A stretch of DNA of 10,171 bases from assembly GCF_000758945.1 (NCBI RefSeq), contig NZ_JRND01000001.1, positions 1 through 10,171 of the forward strand, written 5' to 3'. How positions within the stretch are numbered: the first letter of the stretch is position 1; every line of letters starts with the position of its first letter. Position numbers and translations under genes: made by a program. Below the pieces are notes generated by a model, which had not been told where the DNA came from, ran no database searches, and was given only the letters and a program-made list of their open reading frames with translations. This document shows, piece by piece, positions 7,718 to 10,171 of the stretch. This stretch comes from Lancefieldella parvula_C (GTDB lineage Bacteria; Actinomycetota; Coriobacteriia; Coriobacteriales; Atopobiaceae).

Positions 7718-7725
7718 AAAGGAGG
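7718..7725 (+). promoter_or_regulatory. Consensus Shine-Dalgarno of the small peptide gene
   Basis: AAAGGAGG, a full match to the anti-Shine-Dalgarno, 6 bases before the ATG at 7732. It is stronger than the ribosome site of any other gene in the window. It supports the 28-codon ORF as a real, highly translated gene. Confidence 0.8.
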
Positions 7726-7731
7726 CTGAGC

Positions 7732-7818
7732 ATGAAAGTTATTATTTCTGCAAGCGAGCTTGAAGATAACCCTACCGTTGATACCCACAACTGTGTCATC
7801 GGAGTTATTGTTGAGTAG
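7732..7818 (+). CDS. Putative RiPP precursor or signalling peptide (28 aa)
   Basis: A 28-codon ORF with a consensus Shine-Dalgarno, ending in TAG. The N-terminal part starts MKVIIS and becomes acidic (ELEDNP, Glu9, Glu11, Asp12, Asp17), which suits a leader recognised by a maturase. The C-terminal part is HNCVIGVIVE, with the only Cys (Cys21), one Gly (Gly24) and many beta-branched residues. There is no Gly-Gly leader cleavage site, no signal peptide and no tandem core repeat. It sits directly before a radical SAM/SPASM gene and an ABC exporter, the usual place of a RiPP precursor. Known radical SAM chemistry on such peptides includes thioether crosslinks from Cys, C-C crosslinks and epimerisation. 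A Cys21 thioether or D-Val/D-Ile formation are possible here, but the chemistry is not decidable from sequence. I do not recognise the family. A small attenuation leader peptide is the main alternative. Confidence 0.78.
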   Translation: MKVIISASELEDNPTVDTHNCVIGVIVE

Positions 7819-7827
7819 CGCTTTTGG

Positions 7828-7853
7828 GGGCGATTGTGGGCTCACAATCGCCC
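7828..7853 (+). terminator. Strong hairpin after the peptide gene (attenuator or partial terminator)
   Basis: A perfect 11-base-pair stem, GGGCGATTGTG (7828-7838) with CACAATCGCCC (7843-7853), around a GGCT loop, 9 bases after the peptide stop. The tail GCCATCTCTCTT is pyrimidine-rich but has no solid T run. It probably stops part of the transcripts or protects the upstream mRNA end, giving more precursor than maturase, as is usual in RiPP operons. Confidence 0.65.
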
Positions 7854-7899
7854 GCCATCTCTCTTAGGATAGATTCTTTAAGTTAAATGAGGGAAAGTA

Positions 7900-9084
7900 A
7901 TGAAATATAAAAATTCAATCTTTAATGAATATTTTAACTGTAGTGGAAAGAATTATGTATTCAATACTTCATCTGGTTCCCTCATTCAAATGGATAGAGA
8001 CTATCCTTTACGTGCAACAAAGGAAGAACTAGCTGTTTTATTGGATAATGGAGTTATTGTTAGAGATACTACAGACGAGGTGTTTGAACTTATTGAAAAG
8101 ATTAATAAGAAAATAGATGCTCCTATAAAGACGCTTTATATAACTGTAGTTTTGACTAATAACTGTAATTTTGGTTGCGTATACTGCTATCAAAATCATT
8201 GCCATAAGGACTTTTCTGTAGAGGATGCTACCCGTCTGACTGCTCAAGTTGATGAATGGCTTGGAGGTGATATCGAGTCAATAGTGGTTAACTACTTTGG
8301 CGGAGAACCCTTGATGAATAGCGATATCTTAATCAATCTAGATAGCTCGATTAAAAGTATTGCACGGAAGTACAGCAAAGGGTATCAGTCAAATATCTCC
8401 ACAAATGGTTCGATGCTTTCGGTTGATATTCTACAAAAAGTTCAGTTTAACTTAATACGTCTGACGTTTGATGGTAATGCACTTTGGCACAATCGTTTTA
8501 GAAAGATGCCCGCATTCTCATATGCTAATCAGCTTGATCTTCTTGATTGTATTCTTAAGAATAGTAATTCAAAAGTTGAGGTTCGCTTTAATGTATGTAA
8601 AGAGAATATAAAATCGTTCGATAATGTATTTGATGATATCTTAGGCATTTCGTCCTTTGATGCTTCGCGAGTTAAGTTTGAAGTTGCGCGAATGAAAAAT
8701 GTAAAAAATAATTCCGCCATATCTGAATTGACTCAAGAAGAATATGCAAGGGCGTATATGACAATACTTACGTATAAAAAGAATCACAATTTGAGACTCA
8801 ATCTTCCGAAGCCGGCTACAACTCCGTGTCCCTTTTCAATCAATAAAGCCGTTTGTCTTGGGCCTGGAATGATTAAATATTTTTGTTCAGAAAGTGACGG
8901 AAAGTCTATTGATAAGGACTTGCTGAGTAGTAGGCGTCCTCATATTTCGCTGTCAAGGGATTGTCAGGAATGTAAATGCCTGCCATTCTGCCTTGGCCCA
9001 TGTAGAGTACATAAACAGAGTAATAGTTCATGTATTCCTGAAAAATATATATTGCCTGAATTACTCACTGCGTTTTTAAGCTAA
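7900..9084 (+). CDS. Radical SAM/SPASM peptide maturase
   Basis: Probable iron-sulfur enzyme of 394 residues that modifies the peptide encoded just upstream. N-terminal part (1-75): short substrate-binding-like region with NYVFNTSSGSLIQMD and a helix ending LLDNGVIV, as seen at the start of many rSAM peptide maturases. Radical SAM core (about 78-290): cluster motif C89-x3-C93-x2-C96 (CNFGCVYCY), GGEP (134-137) and STNG (167-170) for SAM binding. C-terminal SPASM-like region: Cys310, Cys319, Cys329, then C355-x2-C358-x5-C364-x3-C368 and Cys378, enough for two auxiliary 4Fe-4S clusters. Cys360 is an extra one. The ATG at 7900 has GAGGGA 5 bases upstream. The low G+C and codon choice differ from the housekeeping half. 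Class assignment is firm. The reaction (thioether, C-C crosslink, epimerisation or other) is open. A serine-type sulfatase maturase (anSME) is unlikely because no sulfatase is nearby. Confidence 0.93.
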   Translation: MKYKNSIFNEYFNCSGKNYVFNTSSGSLIQMDRDYPLRATKEELAVLLDNGVIVRDTTDEVFELIEKINKKIDAPIKTLYITVVLTNNCNFGCVYCYQNHCHKDFSVEDATRLTAQVDEWLGGDIESIVVNYFGGEPLMNSDILINLDSSIKSIARKYSKGYQSNISTNGSMLSVDILQKVQFNLIRLTFDGNALWHNRFRKMPAFSYANQLDLLDCILKNSNSKVEVRFNVCKENIKSFDNVFDDILGISSFDASRVKFEVARMKNVKNNSAISELTQEEYARAYMTILTYKKNHNLRLNLPKPATTPCPFSINKAVCLGPGMIKYFCSESDGKSIDKDLLSSRRPHISLSRDCQECKCLPFCLGPCRVHKQSNSSCIPEKYILPELLTAFLS

Positions 9085-9106
9085 TGATGTTTTGGAAATG
9101 ATGAGT

Positions 9107-10171
9107 ATGAATAATCGTCTCTCTCACTTATTTGTTATACGAAAACAAATGCTTCTATCTGCCCTTGGTTTGGCAATTGGATATATTGCTGTTGCAGTGC
9201 TGGGTATTTTTACAGGCGATTTAATTGATAGTATGCTTAATGTGCAAGCTGTTGACGGTGTTTGGCAAAAGCTAGGGCTGTTGTTGCTCCTTTCGCTTGT
9301 AACGCTTTGCTTAAGCTTTTTTCTCACTGTTTGGATTCCACAAAAGCTCAATTTAGAAGCTGCGGTTGCTAGTTCTGAGGTAGCGATATCGGAATTCTTA
9401 AAGATGTCTCTTCGTGTTTTTTCAAAAAAGAAAACCGGACACTATCTTAATGTAGTCACTATGGCAGCCTTTGTCTTCAGTGGTGTTCAAATTGCAGTAA
9501 GTGTTGAATTTTTAGGTGGTCTTTTAGCAGTTATTGTTTTGGCAATTGTGGCATTTACGGTAAATCCATGGATTGGTTTGCTTGTCTTGCTATATATCCC
9601 TTTTTACTTGGTGATTATTGATTATCCGAGCAAGAAAACAAATGAGATTTTGACCGAGTCAATGAAAAAACGAGAAGGCTGGCTGGATATCGGTAGGCGC
9701 ATAATTGAGGAAAAGTTCTCGATTAATATGCTACGAGCAGAGAACTATTTTGAAAATGCTTATGAGGCGGCTAATGATGAGTATTTCCTCTATGTAAAAA
9801 GAAGTAGTTTTTTTACTGCTTTATCAAAGAACCTTCCATCAGCGCTTTCAAATTTCACGCAAGTCGTAGCCATAATTACAGGTGTTATGCTGCTTTCTAT
9901 AGGTCAGATGAGTGTTGGAGAGATTTTAGCCGCCTATCTGATTTTGTCAGTATTGAGCGAACCGCTTGATACGATTTGTTCTGTTAAAAGCTCATATCTT
10001 GCAGCAAAAGCGGATATTGATGTTTATCTTGAGCATGAGAAAGAATCCCAAGAGCCTTCAGGTTATGAGAAGCTTTGGAATTCTTCACTTAAACCAGCTG
10101 TAAATATAGGAGAGGGAACTCTTTTAGCTACTCCAGAAGGACCAGAGCTTTTCCATACACAAGCTCTCAGT
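9107..10171 (+). CDS. ABC exporter, membrane domain (3' end outside window)
   Basis: Incomplete at the right edge: open reading frame of 355 codons without a stop. The translated part is an exporter-type ABC transmembrane domain: hydrophobic segments at about 15-37, 57-76, 121-147, 154-172, 250-267 and 270-287, a coupling-helix region (KKKTGHYLNVVTM, 108-120), and the usual charged cytoplasmic stretch (175-232). The nucleotide-binding domain should begin around or after residue 330, and no Walker A lies inside the window. There is no N-terminal C39 peptidase domain, so leader removal would need another protease. It begins 22 bases after the radical SAM gene and probably exports the modified peptide or gives immunity. 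In-frame ATGs at 9098, 9101 and 9107 compete. I prefer 9107 because its distance from the weak GGA site is best. The alternative is a half-exporter of unrelated substrate. Confidence 0.85.
   Translation, partial: MNNRLSHLFVIRKQMLLSALGLAIGYIAVAVLGIFTGDLIDSMLNVQAVDGVWQKLGLLLLLSLVTLCLSFFLTVWIPQKLNLEAAVASSEVAISEFLKMSLRVFSKKKTGHYLNVVTMAAFVFSGVQIAVSVEFLGGLLAVIVLAIVAFTVNPWIGLLVLLYIPFYLVIIDYPSKKTNEILTESMKKREGWLDIGRRIIEEKFSINMLRAENYFENAYEAANDEYFLYVKRSSFFTALSKNLPSALSNFTQVVAIITGVMLLSIGQMSVGEILAAYLILSVLSEPLDTICSVKSSYLAAKADIDVYLEHEKESQEPSGYEKLWNSSLKPAVNIGEGTLLATPEGPELFHTQALS

Noticed and set aside
7709..9098. Exact 12-base repeat ATGTTTTGGAAA at 7709-7720 and 9087-9098, just before the peptide gene and the ABC gene
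   Set aside because: A few 12-base matches are expected by chance in 10 kb of A+T-biased DNA. The shared place before start codons is curious but not enough to call a functional repeat.

Overview
The window reads as a chromosomal segment of an anaerobic actinobacterium of the class Coriobacteriia, probably Atopobiaceae (Lancefieldella, Atopobium, Olsenella or Fannyhessea). This is an inference from the overall feel of the FtsH, IleS, LspA and RluD proteins, the moderate G+C of the housekeeping half and the full-length ileS T-box leader. No database search was possible.

Positions 37-6758 are housekeeping. An AAA+ membrane protease gene (ftsH) lies on the minus strand. It diverges from a plus-strand operon ileS-lspA-rluD, and the intergenic region of about 470 bases between them holds a candidate promoter and a T-box riboswitch. 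The T-box has an ATC (Ile) specifier, a UGGU acceptor-binding bulge and two mutually exclusive hairpins, so isoleucine starvation should control ileS and probably the genes behind it. The operon is tightly packed: lspA starts on the base after the ileS stop, and rluD overlaps the end of lspA.

Positions 6764-10171 look different. They are visibly richer in A+T, use different codons and hold what looks like a peptide-modification cassette, probably acquired. An AraC-type regulator gene on the minus strand, convergent with rluD, diverges from a 28-codon ORF that has the best Shine-Dalgarno sequence in the window. That ORF encodes a tiny peptide with a single Cys in a Val/Ile-rich tail. A strong hairpin follows directly, then a radical SAM/SPASM peptide maturase and the start of an ABC exporter that runs off the right edge. 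The arrangement (regulator, precursor, attenuating hairpin, maturase, exporter) fits a RiPP biosynthesis or peptide-signalling system. The peptide does not match any RiPP family I can name and is the main candidate for something undescribed here.

No tRNA, rRNA, CRISPR array, insertion sequence or phage gene was seen.
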